From BOKV01 sp041397525 (lineage in GTDB: Bacteria > Pseudomonadota > Alphaproteobacteria > Rhizobiales > Rhizobiaceae): a stretch of 64,000 nt of DNA. The stretch lies in contig JAWKWL010000002.1 of NCBI GenBank assembly GCA_041397525.1, positions 124,001 to 188,000 of the forward strand, given 5' to 3'. The translations under genes and the position numbers were made by a program. Positions 43,508 to 52,830 of this stretch are shown piece after piece. Numbering within the stretch: the first letter of the stretch is position 1; every line of letters starts with the position of its first letter. The notes under the pieces were generated by a model. It saw only the letters and a program-made list of their open reading frames with translations. It ran no database searches and had not been told where the DNA came from.

Positions 43508-44285
43508 ATGCCGGACCAAGCCATGCTGGATACCATCCTTCAACTGACCGCCCTGGAGCCGGGCGACCTGGTCCTGCTTGCGGCGGTCGCAACACTTGCC
43601 GGGCTTGTTCGCGGCTTTGCCGGTTTCGGCCTCTCGGCAATCGTGATGGCGGGAATGGCCAGCCGTCTGGCCCCCGTGGATCTGATCCCGGTCTGCTTCA
43701 CACTGGAATTTGTAGCCAGTCTCGCGATGCTGCGCGGCGGAATGAAACATGCAGACCTGCGCCTGGTTGCACTGCTGGCAGGTACTTCCGCCATTGGACA
43801 GCCCATCGGACTATACGCAACAACGAGCATGGACCCGGCAATTTCGAGATTGATAGCGCTTGCGATCATTGTTGTCCTCGCCATGGCGCAATTGCTGAAG
43901 TTACAGCCGCGCAATCTTGCGTCCACGCCGGGCATCATTGCTACCGGCCTGACCGCAGGAATGGCCTCCGGGCTGGCCTCCGTGGGCGGCATGGCACTGG
44001 TTTCTCTATGTTCTGGCGAGCAGCAAGCCCGCAAGCCAGATGCGCGCCTCCCTTGTCATGTATCTGGCATTCAATCTCGCAATGTCGCTGGTTTATCTTC
44101 TTGCCTATGGGCTGCTGACCCAGACATCGGCAGCGAGGGGGATTCTGGTTGCGCCCGCCATGCTGATCGGCATTGTTGCAGGCGCTGCCCTGTTCAATCC
44201 GCAAATGGGCAGGTTCTACAAGACCGCATGCCTGCTGTTGTTGTTGTCTCTGGCCGGATTGGGCCTGTTCAGGCAATTGCTGTGA
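43508..44285 (+). pseudogene. TauE/SafE-family permease with a frameshift
   Basis: An inner-membrane permease of the sulfite/organosulfonate exporter TauE/SafE family (DUF81), split over two frames. The first part (43508 to about 44000) carries the LAGLVRGFAGFGLSAIVMAG signature and five or so helices. The second (to 44285) carries MYLAFNLAMSLVYLLAYG and the last helices. Removing one T from the TTT at 44001-44003 restores ALVLYVLASSKPASQMRAS and joins both parts into about 258 residues. It is a +1 slip in a short T run, either real or a sequencing error. Substrate unknown. Confidence 0.8.
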
Positions 44286-44440
44286 GCAAGCCCTTCACAG
44301 GCATTTGGCGGCTTCCATGCGTCATCGCCGCATCGCGATTTTCCGGATTTTCAATCGATTCGACAGCCAGCCGCCTGTTCCGGTTTGGCCAAGCCTCTGC
44401 TATCAGGGCTTGAAAACAGACAGTTCCGATGGAGACAGAC

Positions 44441-45469
44441 ATGTCCGAACGCATTGAAGATATCGCAATTGCAATGGTTGCCGAAGGTCAGGGCATTCTC
44501 GCCGCCGACGAATCGACGGGCACCATCCAGAAGCGTTTTGATTCCATCAAGGTGGAAAACACCGAGGAAAACCGCCGCGACTATCGCGAAATGCTGTTCC
44601 GCGATGAAGAGGCGATGAACAATTACATTTCAGGCGTGATCCTGTTTGAGGAAACCCTGTTCCAGAAGGCCGCCGACGGCACGCCCTTTGTCGATCTCAT
44701 CCGCAAGGCAGGTGCCGTGCCTGGCATCAAGGTCGACAAGGGCGCGATGGCCCTGCCCGGCCACGGCATCGAGACGGTGACCGAGGGCCTCGACGGCTTG
44801 CGTGACCGTCTGGCGAAATACCATGCAGCCGGTGCGCGCTTTGCCAAATGGCGCGCGGTAATCACCATCTCCGACACCACCCCGAGCCATAACGCCATCC
44901 ATGCCAATGCGCATGCGCTGGCGCGCTATGCGGCTCTTTGCCAGGAAGCGGGCATCGTGCCGATTGTCGAACCGGAAGTGCTGATGGACGGGCCCCACTC
45001 GAAGCATGACATTGCGCGCTGCGAAACTGTGACCGAATGGGCGCTGAAGGAACAGTTCCAGGAACTCTATTATGCTGGGGTGAAGCTCGACGGTATGATC
45101 CTGAAGCCGAACATGGTTGTTCCGGGACAGAAATCCGGCACCAGCGCCAGTGTGGAGGAAGTCGCCGAGCGCACCATTCGGGTGTTGAAAAACTGCGTGC
45201 CCTCCGCCGTTCCAGGCATTGCCTTCCTTTCCGGCGGCCAGTCGGACGAAGACGCGACTGCGCATCTGTCGGCAATGAATGCGATGTATGACCTTCCATG
45301 GAAACTGACCTTCTCTTATGGCCGAGCCTTGCAGGCGGCCTGCCTCTCGGCCTGGGGCGGCAGGAAGGAGAATGTGCCGGCAGGTCAGAAGGCATTCACC
45401 CACCGCGCCCGAATGAACAGCCTCGCCTCGCTTGGCAAGTGGAGTGTCGATCAGGAAAAGTCAGCCTGA
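44441..45469 (+). CDS. Class I fructose-bisphosphate aldolase
   Basis: Schiff-base aldolase that cleaves or forms fructose-1,6-bisphosphate. The 342 residues show the eukaryotic-type class I signatures ILAADESTGTIQKRF near the start, the WRAVI segment, and KLDGMILKPNMVVPG, where the Lys forms the Schiff base, followed by PGIAFLSGGQSDEDATAHL and the C-terminal Ala rather than Tyr. ATG at 44441 (MSERIED) is chosen for GGAGA six bases upstream over an ATG four codons earlier. It completes the tkt-gap-pgk series on the plus strand. Confidence 0.95.
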   Translation: MSERIEDIAIAMVAEGQGILAADESTGTIQKRFDSIKVENTEENRRDYREMLFRDEEAMNNYISGVILFEETLFQKAADGTPFVDLIRKAGAVPGIKVDKGAMALPGHGIETVTEGLDGLRDRLAKYHAAGARFAKWRAVITISDTTPSHNAIHANAHALARYAALCQEAGIVPIVEPEVLMDGPHSKHDIARCETVTEWALKEQFQELYYAGVKLDGMILKPNMVVPGQKSGTSASVEEVAERTIRVLKNCVPSAVPGIAFLSGGQSDEDATAHLSAMNAMYDLPWKLTFSYGRALQAACLSAWGGRKENVPAGQKAFTHRARMNSLASLGKWSVDQEKSA

Positions 45470-45483
45470 TCACCATTCCATCC

Positions 45484-46566
45484 CTATTTCCGCAAGATAC
45501 CCAGCCTCGGCTCGCTGAGGCTGGTCACCACCACTGAACCATCGCCAAGGTCAATTCCACCCGTTGTGAGCGCATAAGCCCCGGACGGGTCCTGCAGCGT
45601 TTCAATAACATTTCCATGTTGATCAAACCGCAGGATGAAGCCGTGCCTGGTTGGCGCGGGCTTCAGGAAATCCGGCAGCCGCAACAGCATCGCACGGAAG
45701 AACGGCTTGTCCGAAAACTTGTCCACAATGGCGTTTCGCGGGCTGGTCAGTCCTGCCAGAAAGGTGTCGTTTGCACCCCGGTTAACATTGTCTGGAAAAC
45801 CCGGCAGGTTGGAAATGATCTCCACCGGCGGCTTGGCCGCATCGGCAGGATCATAGCGCAGGATGCGGTATCCGCCGGTCTCGGCCACAATCAATCCACT
45901 GCCGTCAGGCGTGAGCGCAATCCCGTTGGGAAAATTCAGTCCATCCGCAAACACGGTGGTCTCACCTGTTGCAGGATCGAACTTGAGCACCCTGCCATTT
46001 CCCGAATGCTCCACCAGGTCGAGGATGGAGGCCGTCAGGGTATTGCCATAACTCGACGCGCTGAAACGCGTCGAGGCATCGGAGAAATAGACAACACCTG
46101 AGGCTGTGACATCGAGATCATCGGCATAAAGGATGGCTGAACCATCGCTGGTCTTGTCGGTCAAAAGTTTGACCTTCCCGTCCGGTGTGATCGCCAGCAG
46201 ACCACGATTGGCATCAGCCACGAATAGAGTACCATCGGCGCCAAACTCCATGCCGAGTGGACGTCCACCGGTCTCTGCAAAAACCGATTGCGTGTTGCTG
46301 GCCGGGTCTATCCTGAGGACCTTGCCGTCATGAACCGCGGCATAGATCATGCCGTCCCTGCCCTCGACGGTATCTTCCGGTCCACTCTCTCCACCAAGGT
46401 CGAGAAAATCCAGGCTGGCAAGCCGCTCATTGAGCGCATAAGCCCCGGTAAATCCGTTGTCCTTCGGCGCCTCCCAGGCAACCGGCACAACTGGCACAGG
46501 CCAGAACGACATGTAGCCCGCCAGTGCCACGACTGCCAGCAACAGCAACTTGATCAGCGTACGCAT
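45484..46566 (-). CDS. SMP-30/strictosidine synthase-like beta-propeller, membrane-anchored
   Basis: A 360-residue exported or anchored protein: one N-terminal membrane helix (MRTLIKLLLLAVVALAGYMS) and a six-bladed propeller of the SMP-30/gluconolactonase/adipocyte plasma membrane-associated group (GPEDTVEGRDGMIYAAVHDGKVLRID, YADDLDVTASGVVYFSDAS, GLNFPNGIALTPDGSGLIVAETGGYRI, LPGFPDNVNRG). Relatives hydrolyse lactones or esters. GGAGG lies six bases before ATG 46566. It converges on the aldolase with 14 bp between. Substrate unknown. Confidence 0.88.
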   Translation of the reverse strand: MRTLIKLLLLAVVALAGYMSFWPVPVVPVAWEAPKDNGFTGAYALNERLASLDFLDLGGESGPEDTVEGRDGMIYAAVHDGKVLRIDPASNTQSVFAETGGRPLGMEFGADGTLFVADANRGLLAITPDGKVKLLTDKTSDGSAILYADDLDVTASGVVYFSDASTRFSASSYGNTLTASILDLVEHSGNGRVLKFDPATGETTVFADGLNFPNGIALTPDGSGLIVAETGGYRILRYDPADAAKPPVEIISNLPGFPDNVNRGANDTFLAGLTSPRNAIVDKFSDKPFFRAMLLRLPDFLKPAPTRHGFILRFDQHGNVIETLQDPSGAYALTTGGIDLGDGSVVVTSLSEPRLGILRK

Positions 46567-46771
46567 TCGATCCTCCCGATGAAACCGACGGGAAGGACAA
46601 TATCGCGCAAGCGCCGGCATCACCACACAATTCGGACTTGCATATCGTCAGGCAGGACTGTTGTTCGGCGGTGTGATCCTTGCGATCACGATTGTCTGGC
46701 CGTTTTTCGGTGTGACCCGGATCTGCCATTCTGGCTGGCCAACGGGTCTTGCAGGCCTGAATCATCCCATC
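46567..46771. other. Spacer with no recognised gene
   Basis: About 205 bp upstream of the SMP-30-like gene. A short plus-strand open frame (about 46590-46773) contains one hydrophobic stretch (GLLFGGVILAITIVWPFFGV) but lacks a credible start and ribosome-binding site. It may be chance or a relic. The promoter of the SMP-30-like gene should lie here. Confidence 0.4.
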
Positions 46772-46803
46772 TGAAACGAAAGGCCCGGCTCGCGCCGGGC
46801 CTT
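46772..46803 (-). terminator. Terminator of the copper-chaperone operon
   Basis: Perfect 10-bp stem AAGGCCCGGC/GCCGGGCCTT with a four-base loop (46780-46803), followed on the minus strand by TCGTTTC. It lies ten bases after the PCuAC gene stop. Confidence 0.75.
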
Positions 46804-46813
46804 CAAGCTGCAT

Positions 46814-47305
46814 TCAACCACCACTCTTCTGGTGATCCATCGTCTTCATGGCCTCAACCTTCTCAACCATGAACTCGACCTCGATCTCGCCAGCCTTTTC
46901 GAAGGTGAGCATGACCTTGCGCATCTCGCCTTCCTTGAGTTGCTCACCGAGCTTCATGAACATGATGTGATAGCCGCCCGGCTTGAGTTCCACTTCACCG
47001 CCGGCAGGTATTTCCAGGCCACCGGCGACTGGACGCATTACCATGACATCACCATTCATGGCCATTTGATGGATCTCGGTCTTGCCGGCAAAATCGACTG
47101 AAGCCGCGACCAGACGGTCCGGCTCGCCGCCCTTGTTGCGGATCACCATGTAGCCGCCTGAAACAGGCGCACCCGGCGCTGTGGCTCGCGCATGCGGGTT
47201 GATGATTTCAAGATTACCGATTTTGATTTCTTCCCCGAGCGCCGCGATGGCGCTGGCAAGGGTAAGAAGAGTGGCAAGCATGATGCCGACGAATTTGTTG
47301 TTCAT
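46814..47305 (-). CDS. Periplasmic copper chaperone, PCuAC family
   Basis: A 163-residue exported protein with a signal peptide (MNNKFVGIMLATLLTLASA, cleavage near residue 25) and the DUF461/PCuAC cupredoxin-like domain. The copper motif H-M-X10-M-X21-H-X-M is recognisable: EIHQMAMNGDVMVM and GGYHIMFM. Family members deliver Cu(I) to the CuA site of cytochrome oxidase. AAGGA seven bases upstream supports ATG 47305; an in-frame start exists seven codons earlier. Downstream of a DUF2946 gene on the same strand and ended by a terminator. Confidence 0.92.
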   Translation of the reverse strand: MNNKFVGIMLATLLTLASAIAALGEEIKIGNLEIINPHARATAPGAPVSGGYMVIRNKGGEPDRLVAASVDFAGKTEIHQMAMNGDVMVMRPVAGGLEIPAGGEVELKPGGYHIMFMKLGEQLKEGEMRKVMLTFEKAGEIEVEFMVEKVEAMKTMDHQKSGG

Positions 47306-47388
47306 GATCATTTCCTTTGAATTCATTCGCTGACAAGGGGCGCGCTTCGCCTCGATCCGTCATCAGCAGTTTTCCTCTAGTTTGGAAT

Positions 47389-47778
47389 TCAGGCGGGAAT
47401 GTATGGCGGGCCGCATTGTGGGGCAGAAGGGAACAGCGGTGCCCGACTTTCACTCACAGCAATGAACGGCAGTCCAGTGCGAAGGGCCGTACGGTCTGCA
47501 ATTGCGACCATGGCAACAGGCATGGCCAAGTCCGCTGACCCGGCTATCCGGCAGAACTCGCAAGGATGGGCATGGCTCTCTGGCTTGCCGCCATTCCCGC
47601 CTTTGCTGTCGCACAGGGCAGGCAGTGAACCATCGGGCAACACATAGGCCGCAACATCAAAAGGGACATTTCGCATTTCAGCGGCACGATGGGCAAACCC
47701 CGTCATCACCAGCGCCAGCGAAAGCACCAGATTGAGCAACAGCCTCACATTGAGCACATCTCGATACCGGCAGACCAT
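47389..47778 (-). CDS. DUF2946-like Cys/His-rich exported protein
   Basis: About 129 residues with an N-terminal hydrophobic helix (VRLLLNLVLSLALVMTGFA) and a compact metal-binding-looking stretch CDSKGGNGGKPESHAHPCEFCRIAGSADLAMP. This resembles the DUF2946 family, which often neighbours copper-handling genes; here it directly precedes the PCuAC chaperone (83-bp gap). Metal binding by the His/Cys cluster is inference. The start is uncertain: ATG 47778 is used, with a GTG at 47802 and later GTGs possible. Confidence 0.65.
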   Translation of the reverse strand: MVCRYRDVLNVRLLLNLVLSLALVMTGFAHRAAEMRNVPFDVAAYVLPDGSLPALCDSKGGNGGKPESHAHPCEFCRIAGSADLAMPVAMVAIADRTALRTGLPFIAVSESRAPLFPSAPQCGPPYIPA

Positions 47779-47906
47779 GGTTTCAGAAAATCCCGTTCTC
47801 ACGCCAAGTCAATTGACCTGCATCACGCGTGACGTTCCGCCGCAATTCACGTCGCTTCTCCAACCTGGGTCTTTTCTTTTGCAGCCAGCCAACTATACCC
47901 CTTCGC

Positions 47907-48638
47907 ATGGCAAAAAAACCGACGAGAATTGAAACGCTTTCGACCTGGCTTTCCCTGCCAGTCTATGTCTGGCAAGGCCTGCAGGTGCGCCGCAACTCGA
48001 TCCGCATGCCGCCACCGCCGCATCGCGGCCATGTCGAAGCCAGCGGCAAGGGCAAGACGCTCAACATTCTGCTGATCGGGGATTCGTCGGCTGCCGGTGT
48101 CGGCGTTGAAACCATTGACGAAAGCCTCGGCGGCTTGCTGCCGGGACTTTTGGCCGGGGCAACGGGTCGACCGGTACGCTTGGCGATTGCCGGCATGAAC
48201 AGTGCCACTGCGTCTCAGATCCGCGACCATGTGGTGCCGCATATCGAGCCACGCGATTTCGACTATGTTCTGCTGAACATCGGCACCAATGACGCCAAGA
48301 ACTTCCATACCGGCAGGCAATTCTGCCGTGATTTCGGTACTTTGCTCTACGCCCTGCGAGCACGCTTTCCAGCCGCACAAATCATCTGGTCAGGCGTGCT
48401 TGACCTGCAGCATGTGCCCGCCCTTCCTGCTGCACTGGGAAAAATACTGGGCATCCGCTCGCGCCTCGTCAACCACAATGGCCGCGTACTTTGCCACGAG
48501 CGCGGCGCCATTGCGCCAGAACCGGAATGGGACGTGATCCCCGAGAACTTCTCGCATGACGGTTTTCATGCTTCGGCGAAGGGCTATTTGCAATGGGCGC
48601 AGAACCTTGCCCGCTTCATTGCCGAACTCGAGGCCTGA
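47907..48638 (+). CDS. SGNH/GDSL hydrolase
   Basis: A 243-residue esterase-like protein of the SGNH superfamily. Block I is LLIGDSSAAGVG (nucleophile Ser), block III NIGTNDAKN, and block V SHDGFHASAKGY with the catalytic Asp/His. An N-terminal hydrophobic/amphipathic segment (STWLSLPVYVWQGLQVRR) may place it at the membrane. No strong Shine-Dalgarno is visible; ATG 47907 (MAKKPTRIE) is preferred over a GTG at 47829. Substrate unknown, possibly an acyl ester in the envelope. Confidence 0.85.
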   Translation: MAKKPTRIETLSTWLSLPVYVWQGLQVRRNSIRMPPPPHRGHVEASGKGKTLNILLIGDSSAAGVGVETIDESLGGLLPGLLAGATGRPVRLAIAGMNSATASQIRDHVVPHIEPRDFDYVLLNIGTNDAKNFHTGRQFCRDFGTLLYALRARFPAAQIIWSGVLDLQHVPALPAALGKILGIRSRLVNHNGRVLCHERGAIAPEPEWDVIPENFSHDGFHASAKGYLQWAQNLARFIAELEA

Positions 48639-48758
48639 CATTCGTGCTGGCTTTCCCATCGCCTTTTGTCTGATGGACAGTCAGCGCCACGCAAAATAAG
48701 GTCTGCCACGCTTTCAGGACGGGAATTCGCGGAAGCGGGAGACAATTCGGAGGTGATT

Positions 48759-50666
48759 ATGGCGTCGAGCTACCACGAGGTCTATCAGGGCTGGAAAAAG
48801 GATCAGCAGGGCTTCTGGAAGGAAGCTGCAAACGAAATCGACTGGTATTCTCCTGCAGGAAACATCTTCGACCCTTCCGTTGGCGTTTACGGGGCCTGGT
48901 TTTCCGGCGCGACCTGCAACACCTGCTACAATTGCGTCGACCGCCATGTCGAGCGCGGGCGCAAGGGACAGGCAGCGATCATTCACGACAGCCCCATCAC
49001 CGGCAAGAAGCGCACCATTACCTATGAGGAACTCCTCGACGAGGTTCAGGCACTCGCCCATGTAATTGCCGAGCGTGGTGTAAGGAAAGGCGACCGGGTC
49101 ATCATCTATATGCCGATGGTTCCCGAAGCCGCAATCGCGATGCTCGCATGCGCCCGGATTGGCGCAATTCATTCAGTAGTCTTCGGTGGTTTTGCTGCAG
49201 CAGAGCTCGCAACCCGCATTGACGATTCAACGCCGAAGCTCATCATCTCAGCCTCCTGCGGCATCGAGCCCGGCCGCGTCGTTGCCTACAAGCCGCTGCT
49301 CGACAAGGCGATTGATCTGGCGAGACACAAGGTGCCAGCCACCATCATCCTGCAGCGCGAGGAGCAGACCTGCGACCTGATTGAAGGCCGTGATTTCAAC
49401 TATGCCGAAACCGTAGGTGAAGCCAGGGCCGCCAACATACAGGTCGCCTGCGTACCTGTCGCTGCCACCGACCCGCTTTATATCCTCTACACATCCGGCA
49501 CCACCGGCCAGCCCAAGGGCGTGGTTCGCGACAATGGTGGCCACATGGTGGCGCTCAAATGGTCAATGAAGAACCTTTATGGCATCGAGCCCGGCGAGGT
49601 TTTCTGGGCCGCATCCGATGTCGGCTGGGTCGTCGGCCATTCCTATATAGTCTATGGCCCGCTCCTGCATGGCTGCACCACAATCCTTTTCGAAGGCAAA
49701 CCGGTTGGCACGCCTGATGCTGGTACCTTCTGGCGTGTGATCTCGGAGCATGGCGTCACTGCACTATTCACGGCACCGACCGCGTTTCGCGCGATTAAGA
49801 AGGAAGACCCCAAGGGCGAGTTCATTCCAAAATATGACATGACAACCCTGCGCACACTTTTTCTTGCTGGCGAGCGCGCTGACCCCGACACCATCCGTTG
49901 GGCCGAGGAGAAGCTGAAAGTTCCGGTGATCGACCATTGGTGGCAGACGGAAACCGGCTGGGCGATAGCCGGCAACCCCGTCGGGCTTGGCATGTTGCCG
50001 GTCAAATATGGTTCGCCAACGGTCGCCATGCCTGGCTATGACATGCAGGTGCTCGACGATGCTGGTCATCCGCTTCAGCCGAACCAGCTTGGCAATATCG
50101 TTGTCAAGCTGCCGCTTCCGCCAGGATGCCTGCCAACGCTGTGGAATGCCGACCGGCGCTTCCGCGATGCTTACCTCGCGGAATTTCCGGGCTATTACAA
50201 AACGGCGGATGCCGGTTTCATCGATGAGGAGGGCTATCTCTACATCATGGCCCGCACCGACGACATCATCAATGTGGCCGGACATCGCCTTTCTACCGGG
50301 GCCATGGAAGAGGTTATTGCCGGGCACAAGGATGTTGCCGAATGCGCCGTCATCGGCATTGCCGACAAGCTCAAGGGCCAGATGCCGCTCGGCTTTCTCA
50401 TTCTGAATTCCGGCGTCAACCGTGACCCTGCGGAAATCGAGAAGGAAGTCGTGGCGCTGGTTCGTGACAAGATCGGCCCCGTGGCGGCTTTCAAGCTTGC
50501 CATGACGGTTGATCGCCTGCCGAAAACCCGCTCGGGCAAGATATTGCGCGGCACCATGCAGAAAATCGCCGATGGCGAAGACTGGAAGATGCCCGCGACC
50601 ATCGATGACCCGGCAATTCTCGACGAGATCGGAGAGGCGCTGAAAAAGCGCGGCATCGGCAACTGA
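48759..50666 (+). CDS. prpE: Propionyl-CoA synthetase
   Basis: Acyl-CoA synthetase that activates propionate (AMP-forming). The 635 residues match PrpE better than Acs: the N-terminal MASSYHEVYQGWKKD, CNTCYNCVDRHVE, VVFGGFAAAELATRID and SASCGIEPGRVVAYKPLLD are PrpE-like. ATP-binding YTSGTTGQPKG and the catalytic, acetylatable Lys in KTRSGKILRG are present. GGAGG five bases before ATG 48759 supports that start. No methylcitrate-cycle or propionyl-CoA carboxylase gene is adjacent. Confidence 0.93.
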   Translation: MASSYHEVYQGWKKDQQGFWKEAANEIDWYSPAGNIFDPSVGVYGAWFSGATCNTCYNCVDRHVERGRKGQAAIIHDSPITGKKRTITYEELLDEVQALAHVIAERGVRKGDRVIIYMPMVPEAAIAMLACARIGAIHSVVFGGFAAAELATRIDDSTPKLIISASCGIEPGRVVAYKPLLDKAIDLARHKVPATIILQREEQTCDLIEGRDFNYAETVGEARAANIQVACVPVAATDPLYILYTSGTTGQPKGVVRDNGGHMVALKWSMKNLYGIEPGEVFWAASDVGWVVGHSYIVYGPLLHGCTTILFEGKPVGTPDAGTFWRVISEHGVTALFTAPTAFRAIKKEDPKGEFIPKYDMTTLRTLFLAGERADPDTIRWAEEKLKVPVIDHWWQTETGWAIAGNPVGLGMLPVKYGSPTVAMPGYDMQVLDDAGHPLQPNQLGNIVVKLPLPPGCLPTLWNADRRFRDAYLAEFPGYYKTADAGFIDEEGYLYIMARTDDIINVAGHRLSTGAMEEVIAGHKDVAECAVIGIADKLKGQMPLGFLILNSGVNRDPAEIEKEVVALVRDKIGPVAAFKLAMTVDRLPKTRSGKILRGTMQKIADGEDWKMPATIDDPAILDEIGEALKKRGIGN

Positions 50667-50774
50667 GTTGGTGCCAAACCTTTCCTAATGTTAATTTGCA
50701 CTGGGCAGGTGCAAATGCCAACTTGCGCGCCAGGGGCTTTGCGACACTGATCGCACTGTTTGAAAGCGTTCGAC

Positions 50775-51857
50775 ATGAAGATTTCACCTCTGAAATGCCT
50801 CAGTCCGGCAATGGTTTGCGGCTCCCTTGTCATGATTGCATCTGCTGCACTGGCGCATGATACGATACCTCTCGGCGACGGAAATATCTCTGCAGCCCCG
50901 CAGCGCGGTTACCTTTTTTCCTGCCAGCAATCTTTCAACCCGAATGCGCCGGGAGCCGTCAAATCAGGCTCCTGGATCAAAGGCGGCACCTGGTCACCAT
51001 CTGGGAAACCGGACGTTGACGGCAAGATCGGATGGCCTGGCTCCAGGATAGACATTTCGCTCAAGGGTGGTGCACGTATCATTTCTGCCAACAACCTGCC
51101 GGATCACCCGACCGGAAGTTTTCCTGTTGCGCGCAGCGATGATGCTTACCAGTTTGACCGCAATCCCAACACCATACGCGAACAGAGGATCCTTCTGCGA
51201 TTGCCAGCTGTTCCCGCGGTCGCCGCGGAACCTTCCTGTGTGCCGATGGGCATGATAGGCTTTGCGCTGTCCGGTGCAGCGATCTTCAATGCTGTCGACG
51301 CAAAGGGACAGGATGCTCCAGCACATGAAATCCAGGACGCCTGCAACGGCCATCCCGAACGCAACGGCCAGTATCACTATCACAACCTGTCTCCCTGCCT
51401 GCCGGACAAGGGTCGTGAAGAGCAGCGCCATTCCGACCTGGTCGGATACGCGCTGGATGGATTCGGCATTTTCGGCATCAATGGTGTGGGCGGGCAGCCA
51501 CTTCACAACGCGGACCTTGATGCCTGTCACGGCCATGTCCATGAGGTGAGTTGGAATGGCGAGACGCGCAACATCTATCACTACCATTACACTGACGAAT
51601 ATCCCTATGCCGTCGGTTGCTTCATGGGCACTCCGGCGAAACTGGAAAACGCCCGGGGAGCTTCCGGCGAACAGGGCGCCCAGCCTGCCAATGGACGTGC
51701 CATCCTGCGCAGGGCAGCGCAAATTCTGGGTGTTAGCGAGCGGCAGCTTGCTGATGCCGTCGGCGCGCCGCCACCTGATTTCCGCAAGGCGTCAAGGGTG
51801 CTGGGTATTTCCCAGGGCACAATCAAAGCCGCCTTTGACACAGCGCGCGGCCAGTAG
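50775..51857 (+). CDS. YHYH-domain exported protein with helical tandem tail
   Basis: A 360-residue exported protein with a signal peptide (MKISPLKCLSPAMVCGSLVM, cleavage after ALA). The YHYH domain has two His/Tyr signatures: GQYHYHNLSPC and NIYHYHYTDEYPY, plus GYALDGFGIFG and DACHGHVHE; the His cluster suggests metal binding. The last 55 residues hold two similar helix motifs, AAQILGVSERQLADAVGAPPPDF and ASRVLGISQGTIKAAF, a tandem often seen at the end of secreted proteins. Function unknown. A 7-bp hairpin (50695-50715) lies between prpE and this gene without a T-tract. Confidence 0.82.
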   Translation: MKISPLKCLSPAMVCGSLVMIASAALAHDTIPLGDGNISAAPQRGYLFSCQQSFNPNAPGAVKSGSWIKGGTWSPSGKPDVDGKIGWPGSRIDISLKGGARIISANNLPDHPTGSFPVARSDDAYQFDRNPNTIREQRILLRLPAVPAVAAEPSCVPMGMIGFALSGAAIFNAVDAKGQDAPAHEIQDACNGHPERNGQYHYHNLSPCLPDKGREEQRHSDLVGYALDGFGIFGINGVGGQPLHNADLDACHGHVHEVSWNGETRNIYHYHYTDEYPYAVGCFMGTPAKLENARGASGEQGAQPANGRAILRRAAQILGVSERQLADAVGAPPPDFRKASRVLGISQGTIKAAFDTARGQ

Positions 51858-51950
51858 GTTCCACCGGCTCCTGCCCATTTTCAGCCTTGACCTTGCGCCG
51901 GTATCGGCGCAGGTTCCGCGCGGCTTTGGCGGTGCATCAAGGGGCATTTC

Positions 51951-52748
51951 ATGGCAAGCGGCAAGACACTCGAAAACAAGGTTGCCATCATCACCGGCGG
52001 TGCGCAGGGCATTGGCTACGCGATAGCCGAACGGTATGTCCGCGAGGGTGCTGAGGTCATCATTTGCGACGTGGATGACGAGATCGGCGAAGCGGCCGAG
52101 ACCGCATTGCGCAAGATCGGCAGGACGAAATACCTTCATTGCAATGTCGCCGAAAAGCTTGACGTTCACAACATGGTGGCTTCCACGCTCGACGAATTCG
52201 GAGCAATCGACATTCTGGTCAACAATGCCGGAATTGTAGCAACCGCCAATTTCCTTGACTTGAAGGAAGAGGATTTCGATCGCGTTCTTGCTGTCAATCT
52301 CAAAGGTTCCTTCATGTGCGGGCAGGCCGTCGCACGCCAGATGGTCGAGCAGGCGAAGGCAGGTCGGGAACCGGGATCAATTATCAACATGTCATCGGTC
52401 AACGCAGTTTTCGCGATCGCTAACCAGGTGCCATATTCGATCTCCAAGGGCGGCATCAACCAGCTGACCAAGGTGATGGCGTTGTCGCTTGCTGAACACG
52501 GCATTCGCGTCAACGCTATCGGCCCGGGCTCAATCATGACCCAAATCCTGCAATCGGTTGCCAATGACAAGGCTGCCATGGACAGGATCCTGTCCCGAAC
52601 GCCCCTTGGCCGCATCGGCAATCCTTCGGAGATTGCCGGTATTGCGCTTTTCCTGGCTTCCAGGGATGCGAGCTACATTACCGGCCAGACGATCTATGCC
52701 GATGGTGGCCGCCTGCCGCTGAATTATACGGTGCCGGTAAAAACCTGA
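51951..52748 (+). CDS. Classical short-chain dehydrogenase
   Basis: A 265-residue SDR with NAD(P) loop TGGAQGIG (about 15-22), NNAG, the catalytic Ser in INMSSVNAVFA, YSISK (Tyr/Lys) and the C-terminal YITGQTIYADGGRLPLNY. The D in IICDVDDEIG at the end of strand 2 points to NAD(H) preference. It resembles the glucose-1-dehydrogenase/3-oxoacyl reductase group, without firm substrate assignment. AAGGGG precedes ATG. It is followed by a VOC protein on the same strand. Confidence 0.88.
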   Translation: MASGKTLENKVAIITGGAQGIGYAIAERYVREGAEVIICDVDDEIGEAAETALRKIGRTKYLHCNVAEKLDVHNMVASTLDEFGAIDILVNNAGIVATANFLDLKEEDFDRVLAVNLKGSFMCGQAVARQMVEQAKAGREPGSIINMSSVNAVFAIANQVPYSISKGGINQLTKVMALSLAEHGIRVNAIGPGSIMTQILQSVANDKAAMDRILSRTPLGRIGNPSEIAGIALFLASRDASYITGQTIYADGGRLPLNYTVPVKT

Positions 52749-52830
52749 CAGGCCTGTTTCACTCCTGACAGAATGCTGTCAGGAGGGCTGTGCGAAAAGG
52801 AGCCTGTCCAACAAAAACGGAGACAGCACC

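Noticed and set aside
46590..46773. Short plus-strand frame with one hydrophobic segment
   Set aside because: No ATG/GTG start or Shine-Dalgarno and no family match; could be a relic but cannot be supported as a gene.
50695..50715. Hairpin TTTGCAC/GTGCAAA after prpE as a terminator
   Set aside because: The stem is A/T-weak and is not followed by a T-tract, so it is not reported as a terminator.
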